Positions 49,452-57,690 of a stretch of 64,000 bases of DNA are shown here, one piece after another. Positions within the stretch are counted from its first letter, which is position 1. The number at the start of each line of letters is the position of its first letter. The notes under the pieces were generated by a model. The model was not told the origin of the DNA. It saw nothing but the letters and a program-made list of their open reading frames with translations, and ran no database searches. The DNA is from Caldilineaceae bacterium (GTDB taxonomy: Bacteria > Chloroflexota > Anaerolineae > Caldilineales > Caldilineaceae), in NCBI GenBank assembly GCA_019637685.1, contig JAHBVF010000010.1, forward strand, positions 62,001 through 126,000, written 5' to 3'. A program made the position numbers and the translations under genes.

Positions 49452-49577
49452 AATTTGTTCCTTTCGGGATAGATAGAGTTGGTGAACTGAAAAGAGGTAG
49501 AGCGACTGCAAACAAACGCATTCAGCCTATCACAGATTGTCGAATTCGGCATCTGCTTCCACGCCTTGCCGGGGGAA

Positions 49578-49806
49578 CGATTTTCAACGCAAAAATGCCA
49601 AAAATTTCTTCTTTGTGTACTGGTCAGGAGGATGCTGGAAAGGAAATGGGACGCTGATTTACGCGGATAGGCGCTGATTCAGAGGCAAAAATCAGCGTTC
49701 CTCTGCGTTTATCTGCGTCCGGCTTTTTCCACCCTCATCTTGACCAATACAAAAATTTCTGCTTTGCGACTCTGCCTCTTGGCATCTTTGCGTTGAAAGA
49801 AATCGC
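49578..49806. repeat. Nested composite repeat between aldolase and fucosidase genes
   Basis: Outermost: a TTCAACGCAAAAATGCCAA-type arm near 49582 pairs with TTGGCATCTTTGCGTTGAA near 49779. Next: GTACTGGTCAGG (49618) with TTGACCAATAC (49740). Inside: ACGCTGATTTACGCGGAT and ATCAGCGTTCCTCTGCGT segments. Three repeat families are nested like insertions, filling the 357-base gap; no gene is seen. Confidence 0.6.
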
Positions 49807-49808
49807 AT

Positions 49809-51152
49809 TCAACGCCCCACCCACACACTCGCGCCCCGCTGCCGCGCCCACGCGGTCATCCGGCTGGGATCGCCCTGCCAGAGCCGGTCCACGGCCCAGG
49901 CTGTCGGGCGGGGCGGTCCGTCACACTCCAGACGGATGACCAGGAAGAGTTCGCCCGGTTTTTCAAAGGGCAGGCCGGTCAGCCAGAGGTGGTCGTCGTC
50001 CTGGCTAAAGGCGACTTCCTGGCCGGTCGCCAGCAGCACCGCCCGCTTGACCGGCGTGGCCAGCCCGCCCAGATGCACCGTTCCCGTGCCATCCCAGAAG
50101 CGCACAATCAGGTAGAGATTGTTCCCCTTGCGGGTCTGCCGTCCGTAGGTGATGAACTCGCAGACATCCCCGGCCTCTGCCCCGTAGATGGCCTCGCCGT
50201 TGACCGCCAGCCAGCGCCCGATGGCCTCGGCCCGCTCCACAAAGGGCGCGGGCAGTTCGCCATCGCCGGTCGGCCCCACATTCATCAGCAGATTGCCCCC
50301 TTTGCCCGTGCTCTCCACCAGCATATCCAGCAGCAGTTCCACCGGCCGCCACTGCTCGCCCGCGGTGTAGCCCCACAGCCGCCAGGTACTCACCTGACAG
50401 GACTCCCACAGCCCGTCCTGGGCGCGGATTTCATGCTCCGGCGTGCCGAAATCGCCCAGATGGCGGGAGCGGCCTGTGCTGGGCACAACCGAGCCGGGGA
50501 CATCGTCCGCGGGATCGTCCGCGCCCAGCCGGTTGTTGATGAGAATCTCCGGCTGCAAACCGCGCATCATCTCCACCAGCCGGTTGCTGCGCCAGTCAGC
50601 CGCGGCCTGGGGCCAGGCCCCGTCGAACCAGATAACGTCGATTTTGCCGTAATTGGTCAGCAGTTCCCGCACCTGGCCGTGGACGTAGGCCCGGAACGCG
50701 GCCCAGCCCTCCGGGTCCCGGCTGGGGCCGTCCCAGTAGGCAGGGATACGCCAGTCGGCCAGGGAATAGTAGAGACCCACCCGCAGCCCCGCGGCCCGGA
50801 AAGCCTCCACATATTCGGCCACAAAATCCCGCTGGGGCGCTTGCTGGCTGCTCGTATAATCGGTCAGCGCCGAATCCCACAGACAGTAGCCGTCGTGATG
50901 GCGGCTGGTGAGGACCGCGTATTTCATCCCGCCGGCCACAGCGGTTTTGGCCCAGGCCGCGGCGTCAAAGCGCTGGGGATTCCAGCCGCACGCTTGCTGC
51001 TCGTATGCCGTCTGGTCCAGGTGTTCCCGGAAAAGCACCTGCTCGCCCCGGGCGTGCTCGGCGTAGGGTCCCCAATGGATGAACATCCCATAGCGGGCCT
51101 GGGAGAACCAGTCAGTGTGGGTGGACTCACTTGGCGACATTTGGATTGGCAT
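49809..51152 (-). CDS. GH29 alpha-L-fucosidase
   Basis: 447 residues. The N-terminal TIM barrel has the GH29 blocks WFSQARYGMFIHWGPYAEH, GMKYAVLTSRHHDGYCLWDS, GLRVGLYYSLADWR and the nucleophile Asp177 in KIDVIWFDGAWP; the C-terminal beta domain runs from about residue 350. It releases alpha-linked L-fucose from oligosaccharides with retention. GGAGG five bases before the ATG supports the start. No signal peptide, so cytoplasmic or released only by lysis. With the GH95 enzyme at 58067 it makes fucose the most likely sugar for this island. Confidence 0.92.
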   Translation of the reverse strand: MPIQMSPSESTHTDWFSQARYGMFIHWGPYAEHARGEQVLFREHLDQTAYEQQACGWNPQRFDAAAWAKTAVAGGMKYAVLTSRHHDGYCLWDSALTDYTSSQQAPQRDFVAEYVEAFRAAGLRVGLYYSLADWRIPAYWDGPSRDPEGWAAFRAYVHGQVRELLTNYGKIDVIWFDGAWPQAAADWRSNRLVEMMRGLQPEILINNRLGADDPADDVPGSVVPSTGRSRHLGDFGTPEHEIRAQDGLWESCQVSTWRLWGYTAGEQWRPVELLLDMLVESTGKGGNLLMNVGPTGDGELPAPFVERAEAIGRWLAVNGEAIYGAEAGDVCEFITYGRQTRKGNNLYLIVRFWDGTGTVHLGGLATPVKRAVLLATGQEVAFSQDDDHLWLTGLPFEKPGELFLVIRLECDGPPRPTAWAVDRLWQGDPSRMTAWARQRGASVWVGR

Positions 51153-51278
51153 GTGTACCTCCGTAGGGTAAAGGAAAAAATCGTCGTGTAAAATCGTTGT
51201 AATTCAAGTGAATCAAGCGGGGCAAATGTTGGGCCGCGGTGTGTGGGACAACCAATACGCAAAAAAGATTACGAAATA

Positions 51279-51297
51279 GTACTTGCGAACTAAGTAC
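51279..51297. promoter_or_regulatory. GTACTT-N7-AAGTAC operator-like dyad
   Basis: GTACTT (51279-51284) and AAGTAC (51292-51297), seven bases apart, in the divergent region between the GH29 and peptidase genes. It resembles HxlR-type operator spacing, but no HxlR gene is in the window. Confidence 0.35.
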
Positions 51298-51380
51298 ACC
51301 TTGCGGGATATGCCGTAAGCTAAGAATGAGTGGTAGGTAGGATGGCCGATGCATAGAAACTGTCGGTTCGCTCTCAATAC

Positions 51381-51464
51381 ACTGGAAACAAAGTTATTCG
51401 ACTACAGGAGTTCGACTTTTCTGAAAAGTCGAACTCCTACGCCCAAAAAACTTTGTTGAAGCTG
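51381..51464. repeat. GTTCGACTTTT palindromic element, copy 3
   Basis: The stem AGGAGTTCGACTTTT (51406-51420) pairs with 51424-51438, with a compensating base change relative to copy 1 in both arms. The outer AACAAAGTT/AACTTTGTT parts are retained. It lies in the 365-base gap upstream of the peptidase gene; no gene is seen in that gap. Confidence 0.75.
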
Positions 51465-51517
51465 CCCTCAATTTGTTCTCATCGGAATATTTTTATAGAA
51501 AACGCAAAGGGAAAGCC

Positions 51518-53161
51518 ATGGGTAATGCAATGCAAGGTCTACAATATTTTCGGCGGAGCAGAAAGCATATCCCATTTCTTTTGCTTGTTGCCTTCCTACT
51601 CTTCACCTCCATGCCGGAAGCCAGTTTGTCGGGCAGTCTGGGCAAACTGCATCCGTCGCTGGCCCCATTGGTCACAGCCCAGCCAGAGCAGATGGTGCGG
51701 GTGATCGTTCAGGCGGCCGGCAGCACGGATATGGCGTCCGCTATGGCCGGGATGGGAGGCGAATTCGTGCAGGACCTCTCCATCATCCATGCCAGTGTGG
51801 GACGAATCCCCGCCCGCTCCTTGCCCGCATTGGCCGCGCTGCCGTCGGTGGGCTGGATCAGCCCGGATGGCCCGGTGCAAGGGTCTGGACTGCTGGAAAG
51901 GAAAGGGGGGCCGGGGGACAGCGGCGGTACAAATGCGCCTGCAGCCAACACCTATTTAGATACCCTGGGCGTGCGCAATGTCTGGGAGATGGGCTACCAG
52001 GGCCAGGGCATCGGCATAGCAGTGATTGACAGCGGAATTGCTAGTGGGCCTGATTTTCAGGCTACTTTGAATGGCGGTAGTAGCCGCATTCTTGAGTCAC
52101 GGGTTTTTGGACAGGGGCTTAGCGCCAATGATAACAACGGTCACGGCACGCACGTGGCCGGGATTGCTGCCGGCAATGGCAGTCGAAGTGCTGGTGAATT
52201 CAGCGGTATTGCGCCCATGGCCAATCTGCTCTCCCTAAACATCAGCGATGGCAGTGGTATGGCCTACGAATCGGATACAGTAGCGGCTATGCAGTGGGTC
52301 TTGGACAACAAAGCCACCTACAATATTCGGGTCGTCAATCTCTCCATCAATTCAACGGTGGAAAGTTCCTATCACAGCAGCCCGATGAACGCGGCCGCAG
52401 AGATTCTCTGGTTCAACGGCATTGTTGTGGTGGCTTCCTCTGGCAACAAAGGCAATACCAATGGCCCCAATACATCGAATGCGGCGCCAGCCAACGATCC
52501 CTTCCTGATTACTGTCGGCGCTTTTGATGAGATGGGCGACTCCAAATTGCGAGGCGACGCGATAGCCCCCTTCACCGCGCAGGGCTGGACCGATGCGGCA
52601 ATTTACAAACCGGAGATTCTGGCACCGGGTGCTAATATCTGGAGTGTTCTCGCCCCCAATTCCAGCTGGGGAAAGGACCACCCGGATCGGGTAGACAGCA
52701 CAGGCAAGTATTTCCGGGCCAGTGGCACATCGATGGCCGCACCGATGGTGGCTGGCGCTGTGGCCCTGCTTCTGCAAAAGGAGCCGACTCTTACCCCGGA
52801 TCAGGTGAAATATCGGTTGATCAACGCTTCCCGGTGGGTGGGTGCCTATCCGGGGCTGGATGTGTACAAGGCACTGATCACATCAACGACCAAATCGGCG
52901 AATACAGGATTGACCGCCAGTCAGCTATTGTGGACGGGAAGCCAGCCGGCCGTTTGGCAGAGCGGCTTCACGTGGAGCAGCGTGAACTGGAATTCTGTGA
53001 ACTGGAATTCAGTCAACTGGAACAGCGGTTTCACTTGGAGCAGTGTGAACTGGAACAGCACCTATTTCGGCTACTTCAATACGAGCACAGGTGAGCTAAG
53101 CCCGGTCCCGCTGGAAGACGACGAACTGCCAATGCTCTTTCTGCCGATGATTGGCAATTAG
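51518..53161 (+). CDS. Secreted S8 (subtilisin-like) serine peptidase with C-terminal WN repeats
   Basis: 547 residues from the ATG at 51518 (AAAGGGA upstream; 15 extra codons upstream are unlikely). A signal peptide (IPFLLLVAFLLFTSMPEAS) is followed by an inhibitor-I9-like propeptide and the catalytic domain with Asp171 (AVIDSGI), His209 (NGHGTHVAG) and Ser405 (ASGTSMAAPMVAG). Residues 486-514 are a tandem repeat of SVNWNS units, two of them preceded by FTW. The protein ends with an acidic/hydrophobic tail ELPMLFLPMIGN. It is probably exported and degrades extracellular protein, supplying peptides for the Dpp/Opp-type transporter. It is the only extracellular enzyme clearly seen in the island. 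Confidence 0.92.
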   Translation: MGNAMQGLQYFRRSRKHIPFLLLVAFLLFTSMPEASLSGSLGKLHPSLAPLVTAQPEQMVRVIVQAAGSTDMASAMAGMGGEFVQDLSIIHASVGRIPARSLPALAALPSVGWISPDGPVQGSGLLERKGGPGDSGGTNAPAANTYLDTLGVRNVWEMGYQGQGIGIAVIDSGIASGPDFQATLNGGSSRILESRVFGQGLSANDNNGHGTHVAGIAAGNGSRSAGEFSGIAPMANLLSLNISDGSGMAYESDTVAAMQWVLDNKATYNIRVVNLSINSTVESSYHSSPMNAAAEILWFNGIVVVASSGNKGNTNGPNTSNAAPANDPFLITVGAFDEMGDSKLRGDAIAPFTAQGWTDAAIYKPEILAPGANIWSVLAPNSSWGKDHPDRVDSTGKYFRASGTSMAAPMVAGAVALLLQKEPTLTPDQVKYRLINASRWVGAYPGLDVYKALITSTTKSANTGLTASQLLWTGSQPAVWQSGFTWSSVNWNSVNWNSVNWNSGFTWSSVNWNSTYFGYFNTSTGELSPVPLEDDELPMLFLPMIGN

Positions 53162-53315
53162 CCGGGAGTTACGGGACTTTCCCATTGCTTCCGCAGCGAA
53201 CGCATCTGGGAGGCGTGAGATCAGACGACGATCTCACGTCTCTCTTTTTTTCAAGTCTATGCCTGGACTCTACTGCAAAAAGCCTTTTGAGCCACTGATA
53301 AACGCTGATAAAAAG

Positions 53316-53477
53316 GTGACTATTCAGGCCAGCGCCGGTTGAGTAGGCCACGGCAGTATGTGGCCGTATCGAAACCAAAGCGGGTAGACCCGCAAACTGG
53401 TTTCCATACGCCTGGAAACAGCCCCAGGCTACTCAACCGACGTTTGCTAACCGGCTGGCTGATGGCTGAATAGTCAC
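53316..53477. repeat. Composite MITE-like palindromic element
   Basis: Outer ends GTGACTATTCAG (53316-53327) and CTGAATAGTCAC (53466-53477) are perfect 12-bp inverted repeats. Inside are GGCCAGC.CCGGT/ACCGGCTGGC, then GGTTGAGTAG/CTACTCAACC, then GTATCGAAACCA/TGGTTTCCATAC. It lies in the 499-base gap 53162-53660, which also holds an ATAAACGCTGATAAA word at 53298 and a CTCTGCGACTCCGCG-type repeat near 53505; no gene is seen there. Confidence 0.65.
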
Positions 53478-53660
53478 ATAAAAAGAAGGGTTCTCTCCTG
53501 AAATTCTCTGCGACTCCGCGTCTCCGCGGGAGAAATTGACTTTTTGCAGTGGACTCAGCCTGGGTTTCTCGATTCCCTCGATTCCACACTTCTCATTCTA
53601 CAAATCATTCCTCAGCCCCAAAGTGTCGTCATCGCTGCGGCCCAATCTCCCATCTCCAAA

Positions 53661-54821
53661 TCACCAATTTGTGACCGAGCCGTCTGCTCGCCGCAGGTGG
53701 GGTGCTTCCCAATAGCGGAATTCCGTGCGTTTGGCCCGCTCTTCGTTGAACTCCACGCCCAGCCCCGGCATGTCGGGGACGCGCAGCCGGTATTCGTCCA
53801 ACTCTGGCTGCACAGGAAACCAGTCCGGGTCGTAGTAGCCGCCCTGCTCGGTGGGGGAGCGGCGCATCTCCAGCCAGGCGAAGTTGGGGATAGCCGCGGC
53901 CAGATGGACTGTCGCCGCGGTGCAGATCGCGCCCAGCGGGTTGTGGGGCATTACATCGATGTAATGGCTCTCGGCCAGGGCAGCGACTTTGCGCGCTTCG
54001 GTCAGCCCGCCCACATTGCAGACATCAATACGCGCGTATTGGGTGATGCCCCGTTCCAGATAGGGCGCAAACTGCCAACTGCTGGCGAACTCCTCACCGG
54101 TGGCAAAGGGGATGGCCGTCAGTCGGCGCAGGGCCGCGTAGGCTTCCGGCGTCTCGTCCCGGATGGGTTCTTCGATGAAATCCAGCGTGCCCGGCGGCAT
54201 GCGCTGGCAGAAGGCAGCGGCCTCAGCTACACTCAGCCGGTGGTGATAGTCCACGCCCAGCACCGGCCCCGGCCCGATGGCCTCGCGCACCTTTGCCAGC
54301 CAGTGCGCGGTCTTGCCAATGGACTCCCACGGCTCAAAGACACCGGCTTCGTCATAGCCCGGCGCGCCGTGGAAAAAGGTGCGGATGGCCGGCCAGCCCC
54401 GTTCCACCAGCAGTTGGGCGTGCTCGACCAGCGCCGGTCCCATCGGTGCTTTGGTGGAAGCAAAGCAGGGGATCCACGCCCGCTGTTTGCCCCCCAGCAG
54501 TTGATAGACCGGCACGCCCAGGGCTTTGCCCGCGATGTCGTAGAGGGCGATGTCCATGGCAGAGATGGCCGCGGCCAGCACCCGCCCGCCCTCGAAGTAT
54601 TGGCTGCGGTACATCTCTTGCCAGAGCGCGCCCATGCGCAACGGGTCCCGCCCGATGAGCCATTCCCGATAGTGGCGAATCGCGCCGACGACGGCCATCT
54701 CCCGCCCGGCCAGGCCCGACTCGCCCCAGCCGTAGAGGCCCTCGTCAGTCTCCACTTTCACAATCAGTTGGTTGCGTCCCCCCACCCAGACCGGATAGGG
54801 TTTGATGTCGGTGATTTTCAT
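53661..54821 (-). CDS. Enolase-superfamily sugar-acid dehydratase (mandelate racemase/MLE type), copy 1
   Basis: 386 residues. N-terminal capping domain (MKITDIKPYPVWVGGRNQLIVKVETDEG) and barrel domain with the metal ligands in GPVLGVDYHHRLS (Asp), LDFIEEPIRDE (Glu) and FATGEEF (Glu), and the His of VMPHNPLG at the end of a barrel strand. These residues match galactonate/fuconate-type acid-sugar dehydratases, which form 2-keto-3-deoxy acids. It is a close paralogue of the next gene and is downstream of it on the same strand. L-fuconate is the favoured substrate from context only. Confidence 0.88.
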   Translation of the reverse strand: MKITDIKPYPVWVGGRNQLIVKVETDEGLYGWGESGLAGREMAVVGAIRHYREWLIGRDPLRMGALWQEMYRSQYFEGGRVLAAAISAMDIALYDIAGKALGVPVYQLLGGKQRAWIPCFASTKAPMGPALVEHAQLLVERGWPAIRTFFHGAPGYDEAGVFEPWESIGKTAHWLAKVREAIGPGPVLGVDYHHRLSVAEAAAFCQRMPPGTLDFIEEPIRDETPEAYAALRRLTAIPFATGEEFASSWQFAPYLERGITQYARIDVCNVGGLTEARKVAALAESHYIDVMPHNPLGAICTAATVHLAAAIPNFAWLEMRRSPTEQGGYYDPDWFPVQPELDEYRLRVPDMPGLGVEFNEERAKRTEFRYWEAPHLRRADGSVTNW

Positions 54822-54833
54822 AGGTGTTGGGGG

Positions 54834-54909
54834 TTGGGGAATAGGGACTGGGGATCGGCAACTGGCAAGCCGAGATGTTTCTTCCTGATCCCCAGTCCCC
54901 GATCCCCAA
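54834..54909. repeat. Imperfect 23-bp inverted repeat between the two dehydratase genes
   Basis: 54834-54856 and 54887-54909 pair with three mismatches; arms are built of GGGGATC/GGGGACT words. It fills the 96-base intercistronic gap. Confidence 0.55.
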
Positions 54910-54917
54910 TCTCCAAT

Positions 54918-56081
54918 TTACCAATTCGTATACGAGCCATCCCGCCGCCGCAGGTGGGGCGCTTCCCAGTATTTGAACTCGGCGGCTTTGGCCCGCTCTT
55001 CGTTGAACTCCACGCCCAGCCCCGGCGTTTCGGGGATGAGATAGCGGGGGCCGTCCTGCTGGGCCTGCACGGGGAACCAGTCGGGGTCGTAGAATCGGCC
55101 CTTTTCTGTGGGCGACGAACGCACTTCCAGCCAGGCAAAGTTGGGTACAGCCGCGGCCAGATGGACAGTCGCCGCGGTGCAGATGGGTCCCAGCGGGTTG
55201 TGGGGCATCAGATCGATGTAGTGGGCCTCGGCCATTCCCGCCACTTTTATCGCTTCGGTCAGCCCGCCCACATTCGAGACATCGACCCGGGCGTATTGGG
55301 TGATGCCCCGCTCGATGTAGGGCAGAAATTGCCATTTGCTGGCAAACTCTTCGCCGATGGCAAAGGGCACGCCGGTCATGCGGCGCAGGGCCTCATAGGC
55401 TTCGGGCGTCTCGTCCCGGATGGGTTCCTCCAGCCAATCCAGTGTGCCGCTGGGCATACGCTGGCAGAAGGAGGCGGCCTCGGCCACACTCAACCGGTGG
55501 TGGTAGTCCAGACCGATGCTTGGCCCCGGCCCGATGGCCTCGCGCAGGGCTGTCAGCCACTGGGCGGTGATGCCGATGGACTCCCACGGCTCGAAAATCT
55601 GGCCGTCTTCGCCCTGGTCGCCGTCGTAGGTGGGGCTAACCCGCATCACATTCCAGCCGTTGGCCAGCAGCAGCCGGGCGTTGTCGATCACCTCCTCGAT
55701 GGACGAACCGCCCATTGATGGGAAGCAGGGAATCCACTCCCGCTGTTTGCCGCCCAGCAGTTGATAGACCGGCACGCCCAGGGCCTTGCCCGCGATGTCA
55801 TAGAGCGCGATGTCGATGGCCGCGATGGCCGCGGTGAGCACCCGCCCACCCTCGAAATATTGGCTGCGGTACATCTCCTGCCAGAGCGCGCCCATACGCA
55901 TGGGGTCCCGGCCAATCAGCCACTCCCGGTAGTGGTTGACCGCGCCGACAACGGCCATCTCCCGCCCGGACAGGCCCGCCTCGCCCAGGCCGTAGATGCC
56001 CTCGTCGGTCTCCACCTTCACCACCATCTGATTGCGGTGGCCCACCCAGACCGGGTAGGATTTGATGTCTGTGATTTTCAT
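54918..56081 (-). CDS. Enolase-superfamily sugar-acid dehydratase, copy 2
   Basis: 387 residues, colinear with and very similar to the copy at 53661: same start MKITDIKSYPVWVGHRNQ, metal ligands in SIGLDYHHRLS, LDWLEEPIRDE and FAIGEEF, the VG/MPHNPLG segment, and the same C-terminal RAKAAEFKYWEAPHLRR. The main difference is the active-site loop around residues 120-160 (PSMGGSSIEEVIDN and DGDQGEDGQIFEPW here), where the other copy has a different sequence, suggesting a different or broader substrate. Lies between the aldo/keto reductase gene and copy 1 on the same strand. Confidence 0.88.
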   Translation of the reverse strand: MKITDIKSYPVWVGHRNQMVVKVETDEGIYGLGEAGLSGREMAVVGAVNHYREWLIGRDPMRMGALWQEMYRSQYFEGGRVLTAAIAAIDIALYDIAGKALGVPVYQLLGGKQREWIPCFPSMGGSSIEEVIDNARLLLANGWNVMRVSPTYDGDQGEDGQIFEPWESIGITAQWLTALREAIGPGPSIGLDYHHRLSVAEAASFCQRMPSGTLDWLEEPIRDETPEAYEALRRMTGVPFAIGEEFASKWQFLPYIERGITQYARVDVSNVGGLTEAIKVAGMAEAHYIDLMPHNPLGPICTAATVHLAAAVPNFAWLEVRSSPTEKGRFYDPDWFPVQAQQDGPRYLIPETPGLGVEFNEERAKAAEFKYWEAPHLRRRDGSYTNW

Positions 56082-56113
56082 TGGGGGTCTCCTGAAAATG
56101 AAAAAAGAAGGAA

Positions 56114-56198
56114 TAGAACGCGGACGACGCGGATTAAGCTGATTCGCGTGGATAAAAAATCCGCGTTGATCCGCTCTTTCCGCGTCATCCGCGTTCTA
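56114..56198. repeat. AACGCGGACGACGCGGA palindrome
   Basis: 20-base arms 56114-56133 and 56179-56198 pair with one mismatch, with a second inner hairpin (CGCGTGGAT/ATCCGCG). It belongs to the ACGCGGAT repeat family and separates the AKR and dehydratase genes. Confidence 0.65.
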
Positions 56199-56201
56199 TA
56201 A

Positions 56202-57131
56202 TTATCCCACCGCCGCGGCCAGCTTGCGCATCTCGGCGTCGGTGTAGAGCCGTTCGCCCGCGGCCGCGTTGGCACTGGCCTGGGTCGCGGACTTGGCACC
56301 GGGGATCGTCACCGAAACCGCGGGATGGCTGGCCGTGTAGCGGATGGCCGCGGCCACCATCTCCGGGCCGGGCGGGACGATTGCGGAGAGTTTCTCCACC
56401 TGCCCCACCTGCTCCAGGAATTTCGTGCGGGCCGCGCCTTCGTCGTTCCAGCCCGCCCGCACCGTATCCTCAAATACAGATTCTTTCGTGTAGCGACCGG
56501 AAAGCACGCCTTTCGCCAGGGGACCCCGCACCATCACGCCAATGCCGTGCTCCTGGCAGTAGGGCAGAAAGGCAGCTTCCGGCGCGCGGTTGAGGAGCGA
56601 GTAGTCCACCTGCACCACACTGCACGTGCCGTTGACATTGAACTTTTTCAGCACGTCCAGGCTGTTGGTGGAGATGCCGTAGGCCCGCAGGCTACCCTCT
56701 TTCTTCAGCGCCTCGAAGCCCTCCAGATAGACCGTCGGGTCCTGCACATCCCCCTCGTGGCAGAGGATCACATCCACCCAGTCCGTGCGCAGACGGCCCA
56801 GAATGGCGTGGCCGCTGACCCGGATGGAGTCCACGCCGGTCTTGGGCACTTCCCCGCCCGTGCGCTTGCCCCAGTTGCCGATTTTGCTGACGACGACGAC
56901 GTTGTGGCGGATGCCCGCCAACCCCCGGCCCAGACGCATCTCCGACAGGCCGTTGGGGATGCCGTAGGATTCTGCCGTGTCAAAAAGCGTCATCCCCGCC
57001 TCATACGCGGCGCGGATGGTGGACCAGGCGGTCACATCGTCGATTTCGCCCCACTGGTTGCCGATATTCCACGTGCCCAGACCGACCACCGAAACGGGCC
57101 AGCCCAGTTTGCCAAATTGTTTGCGTAACAT
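56202..57131 (-). CDS. Aldo/keto reductase, possible L-fucose/aldose dehydrogenase
   Basis: 309 residues from the ATG at 57131 (CAGGAGAA upstream; 34 codons of open frame before it are rejected). It is a TIM-barrel oxidoreductase with the AKR tetrad: Asp and Tyr in GMTLFDTAESYG, Lys in VVVVSKIGNWG and His in VILCHEGDV. The NADPH-binding VSVTIPGAKSATQ is at the C-terminus. Some AKRs oxidise L-fucose and related aldoses to lactones (D-threo-aldose dehydrogenases). Position next to sugar-acid dehydratases and a lactonase-type gene makes that the favoured role, as inference. Confidence 0.85.
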   Translation of the reverse strand: MLRKQFGKLGWPVSVVGLGTWNIGNQWGEIDDVTAWSTIRAAYEAGMTLFDTAESYGIPNGLSEMRLGRGLAGIRHNVVVVSKIGNWGKRTGGEVPKTGVDSIRVSGHAILGRLRTDWVDVILCHEGDVQDPTVYLEGFEALKKEGSLRAYGISTNSLDVLKKFNVNGTCSVVQVDYSLLNRAPEAAFLPYCQEHGIGVMVRGPLAKGVLSGRYTKESVFEDTVRAGWNDEGAARTKFLEQVGQVEKLSAIVPPGPEMVAAAIRYTASHPAVSVTIPGAKSATQASANAAAGERLYTDAEMRKLAAAVG

Positions 57132-57153
57132 TGAAATTTCTCCTGTTTGGGGA

Positions 57154-57182
57154 TTGAAATAGGGTAATCTTTGTGGTACACT
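57154..57182 (+). promoter_or_regulatory. Promoter of toxin-antitoxin pair, near-leaderless
   Basis: TTGAAA (57154-57159), exactly 17 bases, TACACT (57177-57182). The toxin ATG is only 8 bases beyond the -10 box, so the mRNA would be leaderless or nearly so; no ribosome site is present. Confidence 0.5.
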
Positions 57183-57189
57183 CAGAGAC

Positions 57190-57690
57190 ATGGTGAAGCA
57201 AAATGCATCAGTGGATGCTTCGTTTTGGATCAATTGTTGCGCTGGGGGTATCGTCGAATTCGTACCCCTCTATTTCTCTATCTTCGTCACATCTCCAGTG
57301 CTTGATGAAATTCGTTATCCAATGACTCATTTGAGCATGAGTCCGTACAGCGTTGTTACGTTCGATGAATGGGTAGCCGATGGCAGAATTATGGTGCGTC
57401 AGCCGCGTTCTCCTGTTGATTGGCTTCAACCCGGCGAAAATGCTGCCATCGCGTTGGCAGTGGAAGCAGATTACTGGCTTCTGATCGATGATGCAAATGC
57501 GTATCATCGGGCCAAACACTTTGGGATACGCGTTGTTGGAACACCAGACTTCGTAATTCTCTTGTACGATCAGAGCTTTATCACCAAAGATGAAGCACAA
57601 AAAGCGCTAAATGCTATGCGTGTGAGCAGGAAACTGCGACGACAGGCCCTCTCGTTGTTAGAATCGCTTTCTCGCCGCAAGGAGGAATGA
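57190..57690 (+). CDS. PIN-domain toxin, DUF3368/VapC-like
   Basis: 166 residues with the PIN nuclease acidic set: Asp9 in VDASFWIN, Glu40 in SPVLDEI, Glu83 in PGENAAIALA and the aspartate pair 100-101 in LLIDDANAYHRAKHFGI followed by VVGTPDFVI. This matches DUF3368-type toxins, predicted metal-dependent RNases. The downstream antitoxin starts 4 bases before this stop (ATGA overlap), so the order is toxin first. It seems to be translated from a nearly leaderless mRNA. The pair is wedged between the AKR and GH95 genes of the sugar island. Confidence 0.8.
   Translation: MVKQNASVDASFWINCCAGGIVEFVPLYFSIFVTSPVLDEIRYPMTHLSMSPYSVVTFDEWVADGRIMVRQPRSPVDWLQPGENAAIALAVEADYWLLIDDANAYHRAKHFGIRVVGTPDFVILLYDQSFITKDEAQKALNAMRVSRKLRRQALSLLESLSRRKEE

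Noticed and set aside
53544..55718. 724-residue open frame on the plus strand across the dehydratase gene(s)
   Set aside because: Antisense shadow of the two duplicated enolase-superfamily genes; its internal repetition only reflects that duplication.
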